64,000 nucleotides of DNA from JBDZVM01 sp040255675 (lineage in GTDB: Bacteria > Actinomycetota > Actinomycetes > Acidothermales > Acidothermaceae). Numbering within the stretch: position 1 is the first letter of the stretch; every line of letters starts with the position of its first letter. Positions 26,957 through 35,703 of the stretch are shown piece by piece. The stretch is taken from positions 124,001 to 188,000 of the forward strand of contig JBDZVM010000002.1 of the NCBI GenBank assembly GCA_040255675.1. The letters run 5' to 3'. Position numbers and translations under genes: made by a program. The notes below the pieces were generated by a model. That model was not told the origin of the DNA, searched no databases, and saw only the letters and a program-made list of their open reading frames with translations.

Positions 26957-29900
26957 ATGAAACGGGGTGATGTCGTGATGTCTGTGCCAGGCGAAAGGGC
27001 CGACGATTACGATCCCGAGCGCGTTACGACGCGCGCCGAGTTCGGGCAACTGTTGACGGCGATCCGTGTGCGCGCGGGCCTCACGGTTCGTGAACTGGCG
27101 CGGCGGCTGGAGGTTCCGGCCGGCACCTTGGGCGACTACTTCAGCGGTCGGCATCTCCCGTCGTCCTCACAATTGCCAACTTTCCGGGGGATATTGGCGC
27201 AATGTGGGGTGGTCGACGATGCGCTGCTCGACCAATGGGTGACCGCGCTCCAGCGGGTGCGGGCGGTATCCGACGGGCGGGCTAGCCGGCGTCCTGCCCC
27301 TTATCGCGGGCTCGAGGCGTTCAGCGCCGCCGACGCCGACCTCTTCTTCGGCCGCGAGGAGCTCGCGACCGCGATCGTAGAACGGCTGCGCGCGATTGTC
27401 GCCGGGCCGTCGCGGCCAAATCCTGTCGTCGCCGTGATCGGGGCCTCGGGCTCGGGAAAGTCGTCGCTGCTACGCGCGGGCGTGCTGCCGGCCGTCGAAG
27501 CCGGGGCTCTCGGCAAGCGATGGCGCGGACTGCTCATGACACCGGGTGCCGACCCCGAGGCGGCGTTCGAAGAATGCACAAGCGGGCTGGGCGAAGCGCA
27601 CGCGGTCGTCGTCATCGACCAGTTCGAAGAAATCTTCACCCTCTGCTCGCCCGAAGTTAGGCGCGCATTTCTTGCCACGCTGGCGCGACGTGGAAGCGAT
27701 GACTGCCTCGTCGCGTTCAGCTTGCGCGCCGACTTCTTCGGGCACGCGGCCCGAGAAGAAGAACTCCTGACAGCTCTAGCGCACGAGCAACTACTCGTCT
27801 CGCCGATGGGGCGCGAGCAACTACGGCGAGCGATCACTGAGCCCGCTCGTCGCGTCGGGATGTCGGTCGAAGACGGGCTCGCCGAACTCCTTCTCGCCGA
27901 CCTAGCGCCTGCCGGAGCGGGATCGTTCGCGCACAATGCCGGCGCTCTCCCCCTCCTTTCTCACGCGCTTTTCGAAACCTGGCAGCACGCGACGCACAAC
28001 GCGCTCACGGTTGCCGACTACAAAGCCGCCGGCGGACTCGATGGCGCTGTCAGCCAAACAGCGGAAGAACTATATGCCGACCTCGAGCCCGCGGAACAAA
28101 ACGTTGCCCGGCGAATCTTCACCCGGATGGTCAACGTCGACGAAGACGGACTAGTTACCCGGCGCCGAGTAAGCCGCGCGGAAGTCGACGCATTGCTCGC
28201 TGAAACCGACGGCGCGACGACGTCTCTTGCGAATCTGTTCGAAAGGTTCGTCGCTCGGCGTCTGCTCACCGTCGAGGCCGACACGGTGGAAATCAGCCAC
28301 GAAACACTGCTCACAGCGTGGCCTCGCCTGCGCGATTGGGTCGACGAAGACCGGGAAGAGTTGCGCGGCCGGCGGCGCATCGTCGAAGCGGCTAGGAATT
28401 GGGAAGACAGCGGCCACGACGCCAGTCTGCTGCTGAGTGGCCGTCGGCTCGACGCCGCCGTCGAATACGCTGCCGACGCCGACCGACGGCGAGAACTCAC
28501 GCAACAGGAGCGGGATTTCGTCGAGGCGAGCGCGACCCACGCCGCTGCTCGACGACTCGCCGATCAACGCCGCACCCGGCGGCTCAAGCAGCTTCTCGCT
28601 GCTGTCATCGTGCTCGCCGTCGTCGCCAGTGGATTCGCTGCCTTTGCGCTCGACCAGCGCGCGCGCGCGAATCACGCCCGTGACGAAGCCTTGTCGCGAC
28701 AGGTCGCGATCGAGGCAACACAACTGCGCGACAGCGCGCCATCACTGTCGGCCCAGCTCGCCCTCGCCGCTTATCGGCTGGCCCCGACGACCGAAGCGCA
28801 ATCGGCGCTCCTCGACTCGTCGTCGACACCGCTGCCCACTCGACTTCTGGGCGCGTCGGGCCCTACGGCGATCGCGCTCTCGAAAGACGGCACGCTGCTC
28901 GCCGTCAGCCACGCCGACGACGGAACCGTTCATTTGTACCGGCGAAACGAAACCAATTTCGTCTCGCTCGGTGTAATCCCGGGAAGCCCGAACACACAAG
29001 TTTTCGCGGTCGCGATGAACCCCGCAAACACGCTGCTCGCTACCGGGGGAACGAGCGACCACATCGAGCTGTGGGATGTCTCGAATCCTTCGCAACCGCG
29101 TCGGCTTACCGTGCTCGGCGGATTCACGACGGCGGTGCAATCGATCACGTTCAGTGGCGACGGAAAAACTCTGCTCGCCGCCGGCGATTCCGCGGGGGTG
29201 CACCGATGGAACGTGCGAGGGCGGGCAACACCCGAACCCATACTTCCCGACCTTTTTGGCAGTGCCACGATTCAGTCGGTCGAGATCAGCGGCGATGGCC
29301 GTTGGATCGCCGGCGGAGGAACGGACGGCACGCTGCACGTCTGGGACGACAGATCGGCGCGACAAGTCGCGACGGCGGCAACAGGCGCGTCGTCACTCAC
29401 AGCGGTGGCATTCAGTCCTGACGCGACGCTTCTCGCGGCTGCCAGCAAAGACCATCTCGTACACCTTTGGGCAATCGACGGCACAGGCCAGCTACATCAA
29501 GCGCACGACCCGCTGAGCGGCTTTACGAGTTGGGTCAACTCTCTCGCGTTCGCGCCAAACGGTGGCCTCCTCGCGGCCGGAAGCTCCGATAACACGGTGC
29601 GCGTGTGGTCGACCGATTCATGGACCAACGTTGCCACCTTCGACCATCCGGTGCCGGTGACCGGAACCGTGTTCACGCCCGACGGGCAAACGCTGATTTC
29701 TTCGGGCGCGGACGGCGCCGTGCGCTTATGGCCGCTGAAAAGTTCTGGCCTCACCGGCTTTACCGGCAATGTATTCGCGCTCTCCTACGACGCCGACGGA
29801 GCGCTGCTAGCGGGAGTCACCAGTGGACCGCAAGGCAGCGCCACCCTTTGGAATACAAAAGGTTTTGGTGAACCGCACGACGTGGTACCTCCGAGCGGCT

Positions 29901-30784
29901 TCGGCCCGACCATAGGCTCAGGCGCCCTCACACCTGACGGCCATCTGCTCGCGATCGCCAACCGTCCGGGGCAAATACAACTGTTCGACGTTCGCGACCC
30001 GGCACACGCCGTACCTGTCGGGTCGCCGCTCACAGGCGCGGCACCGCTCATCGAATCCGTGACGATCTCTCCGTCGGGCACGCTCCTCGCCGCGGGTGAC
30101 GACAGCGGCGTCGTCCGGCTTTGGAATATCGCGCATCCCGCTGCCCCGCAACAACTGCCCGCACTCACCGGCCCGGGCAGCATCGTCTTGGCGGTTACGT
30201 TCAGCCCGAACAGCTCGTTGCTCGCGGCCGCCAGCGCCGACAAGAACGTGTGGCTGTGGAACATCAGCGATCCCGCGCACCCCGCACATGTAGCCACACT
30301 GACCGGCTTCGCCAACTACGCCTACAGCGTCGCTTTCACGCCCGACGGCCACACGCTCGCGGCCGGCAGCGCCGATCACACCGTGCGCCTGTGGGACGTG
30401 AGCGACCCCGCGCACCCGAAAGCGCTCGGCAAGCCGTTGACCGGGCCGACCGACTACGTCTACTACATAGCCGTCAGCCCCGACGGCAGCACGTTAGCCG
30501 CCGCAACGACGGCACACCGCGTCTTCATGTGGGATATCAGCCACCGAAGTCATCCGAAACTCATTGCCACCCTCGGTTCCGGCAAAGGGCAGTTTTTCGC
30601 CGTCGCCTTCGCCCCCACCAAGCCCGTCGTCGTCGCGGCCGGCACCGACCCGGCGGTGAGCCGCTGGAGTTATCAGACGAATGACGTCGAGCACATGATT
30701 TGCGACGACACCGGCGATCCGATCACGCGAGCCGAGTGGGCTCAATACGTACCCGGAGCACACTACGATCCGCCGTGCCACTAA
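26957..30784 (+). CDS. HTH-nSTAND1 NTPase-TM-WD40 protein
   Basis: A 1275-residue multidomain sensor. An Xre-like helix-turn-helix occupies residues 30-85 (LTVRELARRLEVPAGTLGDYF). A STAND-type ATPase spans about 115-520, with Walker A VIGASGSGKSSLL near 161 and Walker B VVVIDQFEEIF near 216. One membrane helix lies near 540-562. The C-terminal 640 residues contain 14 WD40-type repeats by my count of the terminal W/F-D-x motifs, enough for two seven-bladed propellers. STAND proteins are signal-dependent oligomerising switches, used in conflict and regulation. The HTH on the same chain as a membrane helix is notable. It converges on the FHA-HTH gene. The ATG at 26978 is an alternative start. 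Confidence 0.88.
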   Translation: MKRGDVVMSVPGERADDYDPERVTTRAEFGQLLTAIRVRAGLTVRELARRLEVPAGTLGDYFSGRHLPSSSQLPTFRGILAQCGVVDDALLDQWVTALQRVRAVSDGRASRRPAPYRGLEAFSAADADLFFGREELATAIVERLRAIVAGPSRPNPVVAVIGASGSGKSSLLRAGVLPAVEAGALGKRWRGLLMTPGADPEAAFEECTSGLGEAHAVVVIDQFEEIFTLCSPEVRRAFLATLARRGSDDCLVAFSLRADFFGHAAREEELLTALAHEQLLVSPMGREQLRRAITEPARRVGMSVEDGLAELLLADLAPAGAGSFAHNAGALPLLSHALFETWQHATHNALTVADYKAAGGLDGAVSQTAEELYADLEPAEQNVARRIFTRMVNVDEDGLVTRRRVSRAEVDALLAETDGATTSLANLFERFVARRLLTVEADTVEISHETLLTAWPRLRDWVDEDREELRGRRRIVEAARNWEDSGHDASLLLSGRRLDAAVEYAADADRRRELTQQERDFVEASATHAAARRLADQRRTRRLKQLLAAVIVLAVVASGFAAFALDQRARANHARDEALSRQVAIEATQLRDSAPSLSAQLALAAYRLAPTTEAQSALLDSSSTPLPTRLLGASGPTAIALSKDGTLLAVSHADDGTVHLYRRNETNFVSLGVIPGSPNTQVFAVAMNPANTLLATGGTSDHIELWDVSNPSQPRRLTVLGGFTTAVQSITFSGDGKTLLAAGDSAGVHRWNVRGRATPEPILPDLFGSATIQSVEISGDGRWIAGGGTDGTLHVWDDRSARQVATAATGASSLTAVAFSPDATLLAAASKDHLVHLWAIDGTGQLHQAHDPLSGFTSWVNSLAFAPNGGLLAAGSSDNTVRVWSTDSWTNVATFDHPVPVTGTVFTPDGQTLISSGADGAVRLWPLKSSGLTGFTGNVFALSYDADGALLAGVTSGPQGSATLWNTKGFGEPHDVVPPSGFGPTIGSGALTPDGHLLAIANRPGQIQLFDVRDPAHAVPVGSPLTGAAPLIESVTISPSGTLLAAGDDSGVVRLWNIAHPAAPQQLPALTGPGSIVLAVTFSPNSSLLAAASADKNVWLWNISDPAHPAHVATLTGFANYAYSVAFTPDGHTLAAGSADHTVRLWDVSDPAHPKALGKPLTGPTDYVYYIAVSPDGSTLAAATTAHRVFMWDISHRSHPKLIATLGSGKGQFFAVAFAPTKPVVVAAGTDPAVSRWSYQTNDVEHMICDDTGDPITRAEWAQYVPGAHYDPPCH

Positions 30785-30790
30785 GAAGTA

Positions 30791-31495
30791 TTACGAAGGA
30801 TCGTCAGTACGCGGACGACGGTCGAGCAACGCTAGATCGGCCTTGGTGACGATATGGGTGGCGAGCGCGTACTCGACGAGGCGCGCCCGGCGGTTGGCTG
30901 CCAGGCGACTCGCGTCACCGTGCAAACCGCGCACCCCCATGCGTTCGAACTTCTCACACACGTTGTCGAGTTTGCGGTTGAACTTGGTGATGGTCCAGCC
31001 AAGGCGTTTGGCCGCATCAGCCGAACCCGGTACCGCGCTCATGCCGCGATTGCCTCTACGTAACGCCGGCTCGGCCAGCGCGACGATGAGCAGCCGCTGG
31101 TCGGGCGTGAGATTCGTGCGGCCGATCGTCGTCGAGCCGTCGTCAACGACCTCGGCAACCACGGGTGAGAACGGCGCGTCTTCCAGCACAAGCTCTAGTT
31201 CGTAGGTGGTCGGACCAGCCGTGAACCAGACGACCGTCTTCTCGAAAACCACCGGGATGTGCGCGCCCGGAGCGAGCCAGGCCTGAAAGAGGCCGTGCTC
31301 GTCGGCCACCGTCGCGGTCAGCCGAGAACCCAGATTCGCCAACCAATACAGCCCGTCGGTGTGCGAAACCGTCAAGAACCTGCGGTGCAAATACGGATTG
31401 TCGTCGACGTTGACATCGGCTTCGCGACCGATGACGAGTTGCCCGCCCGCTTCAATCCGGTAAGTCTCGCCGCAAAACTCGACGCGCATCCCCAT
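30791..31495 (-). CDS. FHA domain protein with C-terminal helical/HTH-like region
   Basis: A 234-residue cytosolic protein. Residues 1-110 look like an FHA phosphothreonine-binding fold (LVIGREADVNVDDNPYLHRRFLTV). Residues about 130-225 are helical, with RLGWTITKFNRKLDNVCEKF resembling a DNA-binding helix pair and LAANRRARLVEYAL after it. It could be a transcription factor switched by phosphorylated partners of the neighbouring kinase. It starts 12 bases after the kinase stop, behind GAGGTGACGGGG, so the two are co-transcribed. The DNA-binding role is inference from fold-like pattern, not a definite family match. Confidence 0.7.
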   Translation of the reverse strand: MGMRVEFCGETYRIEAGGQLVIGREADVNVDDNPYLHRRFLTVSHTDGLYWLANLGSRLTATVADEHGLFQAWLAPGAHIPVVFEKTVVWFTAGPTTYELELVLEDAPFSPVVAEVVDDGSTTIGRTNLTPDQRLLIVALAEPALRRGNRGMSAVPGSADAAKRLGWTITKFNRKLDNVCEKFERMGVRGLHGDASRLAANRRARLVEYALATHIVTKADLALLDRRPRTDDPS

Positions 31496-31507
31496 AACCC
31501 CGTCACC

Positions 31508-33121
31508 TCAGCTACTGCACACTGGCGACGACCAGTCGGAGGCATGACTGCCGTCACTGCGGACTACTTGCACCTCGAGGCATTTCGCGTGGCCCGCCTC
31601 GGTCGAGACAGCAAGGCTCGGCGTCGTGACCACCCCAGTGTCAGGAGAACCGCTCGCACCAGAGGCGAAACGCCAGCGATAGGAATCGCCGTCAGCCTTG
31701 TTTGCGTAAGTCCACGAAAACTCGACGCTACTGGCGTCTTTGCGCGAGACGCTCACATCGGGCGTACCAGGCGCCGGCTGCTCCAATGTGTTGACCAAAT
31801 TCTGGTTGAGTCCGTCGTTGGGTGTGGCGCTTTCTCGCGGTGCGGCGCTCGGCGATTTCGGCGACGACGTCATGACGACGCCGACGACCGCGGCAGCGGC
31901 GGCCAGCACGACGACCGCCGCGATCGCGGCGATGCGCCCACGGCGTCGGGCCTGCGCGCCAGCTGGAATCGCCGGCTCGTCGCTCGGCGCCGGAGCGCGC
32001 ACGATAGTGCCGTCGAGTTCAGGCGCGGCCGGGCCGAACTCTCGCGGGCGAGGCACGCGGGGCGGAATGCCCGACGGGTCGGTGCCGGCGACAGGGGCGG
32101 CGCTCCGGCGGGTCTCGTCGTCGTCGCTGACGAACACCGGCGGCTGCGTCCGCTTCGGCGGCGGCGGTGTTTGAGCGTCGACTCGCTGCAACGGACGCCG
32201 TCTCGTCTCGTTGCCGTCGTCGTCAGCGACCGGCACTCGCGTCCGGCGATCGATCTGGTCGACGAGAATCGGAGTGACCGCGAAGCGCTGCTCTTGCTCG
32301 ACCGCTTGCAGCGCGCGCGCGAGACCGAGCGCCGATTGCGGACGGCGAGCAGGATCCTTGGCCATGGCCTGCTGAAGCAACCGCTCGAGCGAGTCGGGCA
32401 CGTCGTCTCGGCCAGTGCGCGGCGGAGGTGTTTCTTGAATGCGCCGCATCAACGCCCACTGGGTGTTGTCGCCACCAGGAACGACGAACGGCGACCTGCC
32501 GACGAGGAGGTGCCAGACCGTCGCTCCGAGAGAATAAACGTCTGACCGCTCGTCGGCCGGACTCGTCGAGAAGATAACTTCGGGCGGCGCCCACGGAACC
32601 GACATGCCGCCTGAATCATCAGTGTTTTCGGCTCCCTTTGTGGCCGCGATGCCGAAGTCGGTAAGACCGATCGCCCCGTATTGGCCCGTCAGAATATTCG
32701 CGGGTTTGATATCGCGATGCAAAATACCCGCGCGGTGGGCGGTTTCGACGGCGTCCGAAATTTGAATTCCGATTCGCAGCACTTCGGCAACGCCAAGCCG
32801 CTCCTCCTGGGCCCGAACGCTCATGCTCTTGTTCGGGTAATACTTCATGACCAGGTAGGGTCGGCCGTCGGCCGTCACGTCGGCGCTGAACACCTGCACG
32901 ATCGACGGATGATCGGCCAGTTCAGCCATCGCGTTCGCCTCGGCCATGAGTTGCCGGCGATCCGACTCAGTGAGGTCTTCGCCGGTCAACACCTTGACGG
33001 CGACCTTCATCTTCGGATGCTGCTGCTCGTAAAGGTAGACGTCGGAATACCCGCCGGAACCGAGCGGCTCGAGGTAGGAAAAACCTGGAATGTCGGGTGG
33101 CGGCGACTGAACGCGGCTCAC
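31508..33121 (-). CDS. PknB-type transmembrane Ser/Thr protein kinase
   Basis: A 537-residue receptor-like kinase. The catalytic domain (about 12-270) has a glycine loop (LGSGGYSDVYL), the VAVKVL lysine, HRDIKPANI near 132, DFG in LTDFGIA and WAPPE. A proline-rich juxtamembrane stretch follows, then one membrane helix (about 394-420) and an outside domain of about 115 residues with a fibronectin-like pattern (VEFSWTYANKADGDSYRW), not PASTA repeats. It overlaps the FHA protein stop by four bases and is followed by another FHA gene, with PP2C two genes upstream. The FHA proteins and the FHA domain of the EccC-type ATPase are natural candidate partners. Confidence 0.96.
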   Translation of the reverse strand: MSRVQSPPPDIPGFSYLEPLGSGGYSDVYLYEQQHPKMKVAVKVLTGEDLTESDRRQLMAEANAMAELADHPSIVQVFSADVTADGRPYLVMKYYPNKSMSVRAQEERLGVAEVLRIGIQISDAVETAHRAGILHRDIKPANILTGQYGAIGLTDFGIAATKGAENTDDSGGMSVPWAPPEVIFSTSPADERSDVYSLGATVWHLLVGRSPFVVPGGDNTQWALMRRIQETPPPRTGRDDVPDSLERLLQQAMAKDPARRPQSALGLARALQAVEQEQRFAVTPILVDQIDRRTRVPVADDDGNETRRRPLQRVDAQTPPPPKRTQPPVFVSDDDETRRSAAPVAGTDPSGIPPRVPRPREFGPAAPELDGTIVRAPAPSDEPAIPAGAQARRRGRIAAIAAVVVLAAAAAVVGVVMTSSPKSPSAAPRESATPNDGLNQNLVNTLEQPAPGTPDVSVSRKDASSVEFSWTYANKADGDSYRWRFASGASGSPDTGVVTTPSLAVSTEAGHAKCLEVQVVRSDGSHASDWSSPVCSS

Positions 33122-34818
33122 TCCGGCACCCCGTATTCGAAAGTGATTTCGTCAGCCAGGCTCACAATTGTGCCAGGCGGAATCATCGTGGGATCGTTCG
33201 GCCGAAGCCTGCGTGGCTCTTCGCCCGGCAACGTCACCATCGTACCGTTGGTCGAGTCGAGATCGGTGACGAGCACGTGCCAGCCGTCGAGACGCACTTC
33301 GAGATGCGTGCGCGAAATGTCTTGGCCCGGGCTGTTAAGGCGGACGACGTGCGGCCGCTCGCCTTTGCCGTCGAAATCAACGCGGGGGCTACGCCCGAGC
33401 ACGACACCGCGATCGAGCGTGACCGTGTCGCCGGTCGACAGTCGCAAGACGCCGAGCACCGGCCGAGGAATTGTCACCGGCTCTCGGGCGGGCACCGCAT
33501 TTCCGCACACTCGGCAGGAGACGGCGTGCGCGGGGTTGTAATGCCCCAACGGGCAAGGAATCGCGTGCACGACCGGCCCGACATGTTGTGGCGACTTTTC
33601 TCCGGAGCCAGGGGGGCGCGGCTTGTGCTTGACCGTGCGTTCAATGTCGTCGGCCTCAACGGATGCGACGCTGCCAGCGGCACTTCCGGGTTCGGCGCTA
33701 ACGCCGCGCCCTGAGCCGCCGGACGCCGCCCACGGGAACGACTCGATGAGCCCGGACGACGGGCGTGCCGCCTGTTCAGGCGCGGCCGGTGCCGGCGAGA
33801 CCGGTGGCTTAGGTCCGCCGACCCGGTGAACCGCCGGACCTTGCCGCGGCGATGGTGCCGCGGCGGGCTGCGGCGTCGGCGCCACCGGCGGTGTGGGAAC
33901 CGCCGACCATCCGGGCGCGGCCGACCGCATCGCCGAATGAGACGGCTGCGCGTCGGCGGCCTCCGACGCGCCGAACCCCTCGCCGGCGTCGGGAGCGGCA
34001 GCCGGATGCCGCGTCGCCTCGAAAAGGTGGTCGTAGCTCTGGCTCGACGCTTCGGGCTCGGCTTCGGGTTCGGCGTCCGCCTCGATTTCAGACTCAGTTT
34101 CTGGCTTAACTTCGGCCTCAGCGCCCGTCTCAACCTTGGCGGCGAGCGTCGTGGTCACGTACGCCGGCAACGTGTCGCCGGGCGCACCCTGCCCGGGGGA
34201 AGCCAACGCGGATTCGGGCGAAATGCTGTCGTCCTGCGCCTGTCGCGGCGACGTTGTCGCGGCAGTGGAAATTCCGCCGGCTTCGACAGGCCGCGCGTCT
34301 TCGACGGGCTGGGCGGCTTCGACGGGCTGGGCGGCTTCGACGGGCTGGGCGGCTTCCTGGCAACGCAGGCGAACGACGTCGGCGAGCGCGACACCCGCAC
34401 CCAGCGGCAGCGCGTGCTCGCTGAATTTCACCTCGGGCCCATTGCGAATCTCGAGCCTGACGGGAGCCTCGACGCGGTCTTCGACCCAGGTCGTGGCTCC
34501 GGCACCTCGAATTTCGCGCACGTTAAGGGATTCGTCGTGGACGACGACAACCGCCGCGCCGCGCACGATGACGGTGGCCGCTTCGCCTGACCGTTGTACG
34601 AGCGCGAACGGCGGTGTGGCACGAAGCCCGTCGCGGGTTAGTTCGTTCACTACGTCGTCGAGCGAAGCATCGCGCGAAACTCGCTGCCACAGTCGCGACG
34701 GCAAGGTTTGGTCGGCCGACGCGTCGACGAGCGCCCACGTGCTCGCACCCGCAAGCACCGCCCACGAGCCTGGTGAATATTCGGCGGGCCAGGCGTGCGA
34801 ATTCGTCGACTCAGGCAT
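33118..34818 (-). CDS. FHA domain protein with zinc ribbon and low-complexity middle
   Basis: A 566-residue protein. The N-terminal about 165 residues are globular; then an acidic Glu/Ala/Pro-rich region including repeated AAQPVE units; a Cys-rich ribbon near 426-440 (CPLGHYNPAHAVSCRVCG); and a full C-terminal FHA domain (about 455-560) with GRSPRVDFDG, SRTHLEV and DSTNGT. The FHA core is complete, so it should bind phosphothreonine, perhaps on the adjacent kinase. The start is placed at the ATG at 34818, overlapping the phosphatase stop by eight bases, with GGGAGCGC ahead. It is sandwiched between PP2C and the kinase. Confidence 0.88.
   Translation of the reverse strand: MPESTNSHAWPAEYSPGSWAVLAGASTWALVDASADQTLPSRLWQRVSRDASLDDVVNELTRDGLRATPPFALVQRSGEAATVIVRGAAVVVVHDESLNVREIRGAGATTWVEDRVEAPVRLEIRNGPEVKFSEHALPLGAGVALADVVRLRCQEAAQPVEAAQPVEAAQPVEDARPVEAGGISTAATTSPRQAQDDSISPESALASPGQGAPGDTLPAYVTTTLAAKVETGAEAEVKPETESEIEADAEPEAEPEASSQSYDHLFEATRHPAAAPDAGEGFGASEAADAQPSHSAMRSAAPGWSAVPTPPVAPTPQPAAAPSPRQGPAVHRVGGPKPPVSPAPAAPEQAARPSSGLIESFPWAASGGSGRGVSAEPGSAAGSVASVEADDIERTVKHKPRPPGSGEKSPQHVGPVVHAIPCPLGHYNPAHAVSCRVCGNAVPAREPVTIPRPVLGVLRLSTGDTVTLDRGVVLGRSPRVDFDGKGERPHVVRLNSPGQDISRTHLEVRLDGWHVLVTDLDSTNGTMVTLPGEEPRRLRPNDPTMIPPGTIVSLADEITFEYGVPE
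34300..34353. repeat. 18-bp tandem repeat coding AAQPVE units
   Basis: Three perfect copies of TTCGACGGGCTGGGCGGC in the low-complexity part of the FHA protein, with diverged partial copies on either side. The unit is in frame (six residues), so copy changes would alter linker length without breaking the gene. Confidence 0.9.
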
Positions 34819-35614
34819 CAAAGCGCTCCCGTTCCGCGTCTGGTGCCGGCAAAATCCGAGGGGTCGTGTCTTCGTCGACGTCCGATGCTTCGTCACCGAA
34901 TACGTCGATGACGAGGGCGGTCACGTTGTCTCGGCCGCCAAGAGCGACCGCGCGTTCGACCAGGTGGCGCGCCGTGCCGGATGGATCCTGCTCCGCGCCC
35001 AAGCACAGCGAAATCTCGGTGTCTTCCATTTCGGTAGGAAGGCCGTCGGAGCACAGCAGATACCGATCGCCGAGAACCGGGGGCAGCAGCCACGAATCGA
35101 CCTGGGGCGCCGGCCAGGTGCCAAGCGATCGGGTCACGATGTTTCGGCGCTGATGAACACGAGCCTCTCGACGAGATATTTGCCCGGTCGCCACGAGTTC
35201 TTCGACCTCGGAGTGGTCGACGGTGACCTGGTCGAGATGACCGCCCGCAAACCGATAAACGCGAGAATCACCGACGTTGAACACCATCCAATGCCAGCCG
35301 CCACTCGCCTGAACCATCGCAAGGCCGGTCACCGTGGTGCCCATGCCCGCCTGCTCTGAGTCGGCGTTACCCATCGCGACGATGGCGTCGTTGGCCCTCG
35401 TGACCGCCGCGACGACGTCGTCAGGTGAGAGATCGGTTGCTCCGGCCAAACGCCGAAACTCGTCGATAACGATGCGGCTCGCGACTTCGCCCGCCGCATG
35501 GCCTCCCATACCGTCGGCGACGACGAAGACGGGTCGCTCGGCGAGGTAGCTGTCCTCGTTGAGCGTGCGAACCAGCCCGGCATCGGTTGCCGCGCCCCAC
35601 CCAACTGTGATCAT
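34811..35614 (-). CDS. PP2C-family Ser/Thr protein phosphatase
   Basis: A 267-residue PP2C phosphatase, expected to reverse the neighbouring kinase. Metal-binding motifs are all present: TLNEDSYLAERP, ADGMGGHAAGEVAS, GDSRVYRF, SDGL and GRDNVTALVIDV. The chain has no membrane segment. The open frame runs 69 codons further upstream, but family similarity begins at MITVGWGAATDAG, so I start there. It is the first gene of the PP2C-FHA-kinase-FHA string and lies 89 bases after phosphomannomutase in the same direction; whether they share a transcript is unclear. Confidence 0.95.
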   Translation of the reverse strand: MITVGWGAATDAGLVRTLNEDSYLAERPVFVVADGMGGHAAGEVASRIVIDEFRRLAGATDLSPDDVVAAVTRANDAIVAMGNADSEQAGMGTTVTGLAMVQASGGWHWMVFNVGDSRVYRFAGGHLDQVTVDHSEVEELVATGQISRREARVHQRRNIVTRSLGTWPAPQVDSWLLPPVLGDRYLLCSDGLPTEMEDTEISLCLGAEQDPSGTARHLVERAVALGGRDNVTALVIDVFGDEASDVDEDTTPRILPAPDAERERFDA

Positions 35615-35703
35615 CGGCCTCGCGATCCCTCTGTCGCCAACGACGGCGAAGTCTACTGCGTGGCTGATCTCCGCGGACCAAGAATGTGCGATTGCGGGGA
35701 GTT

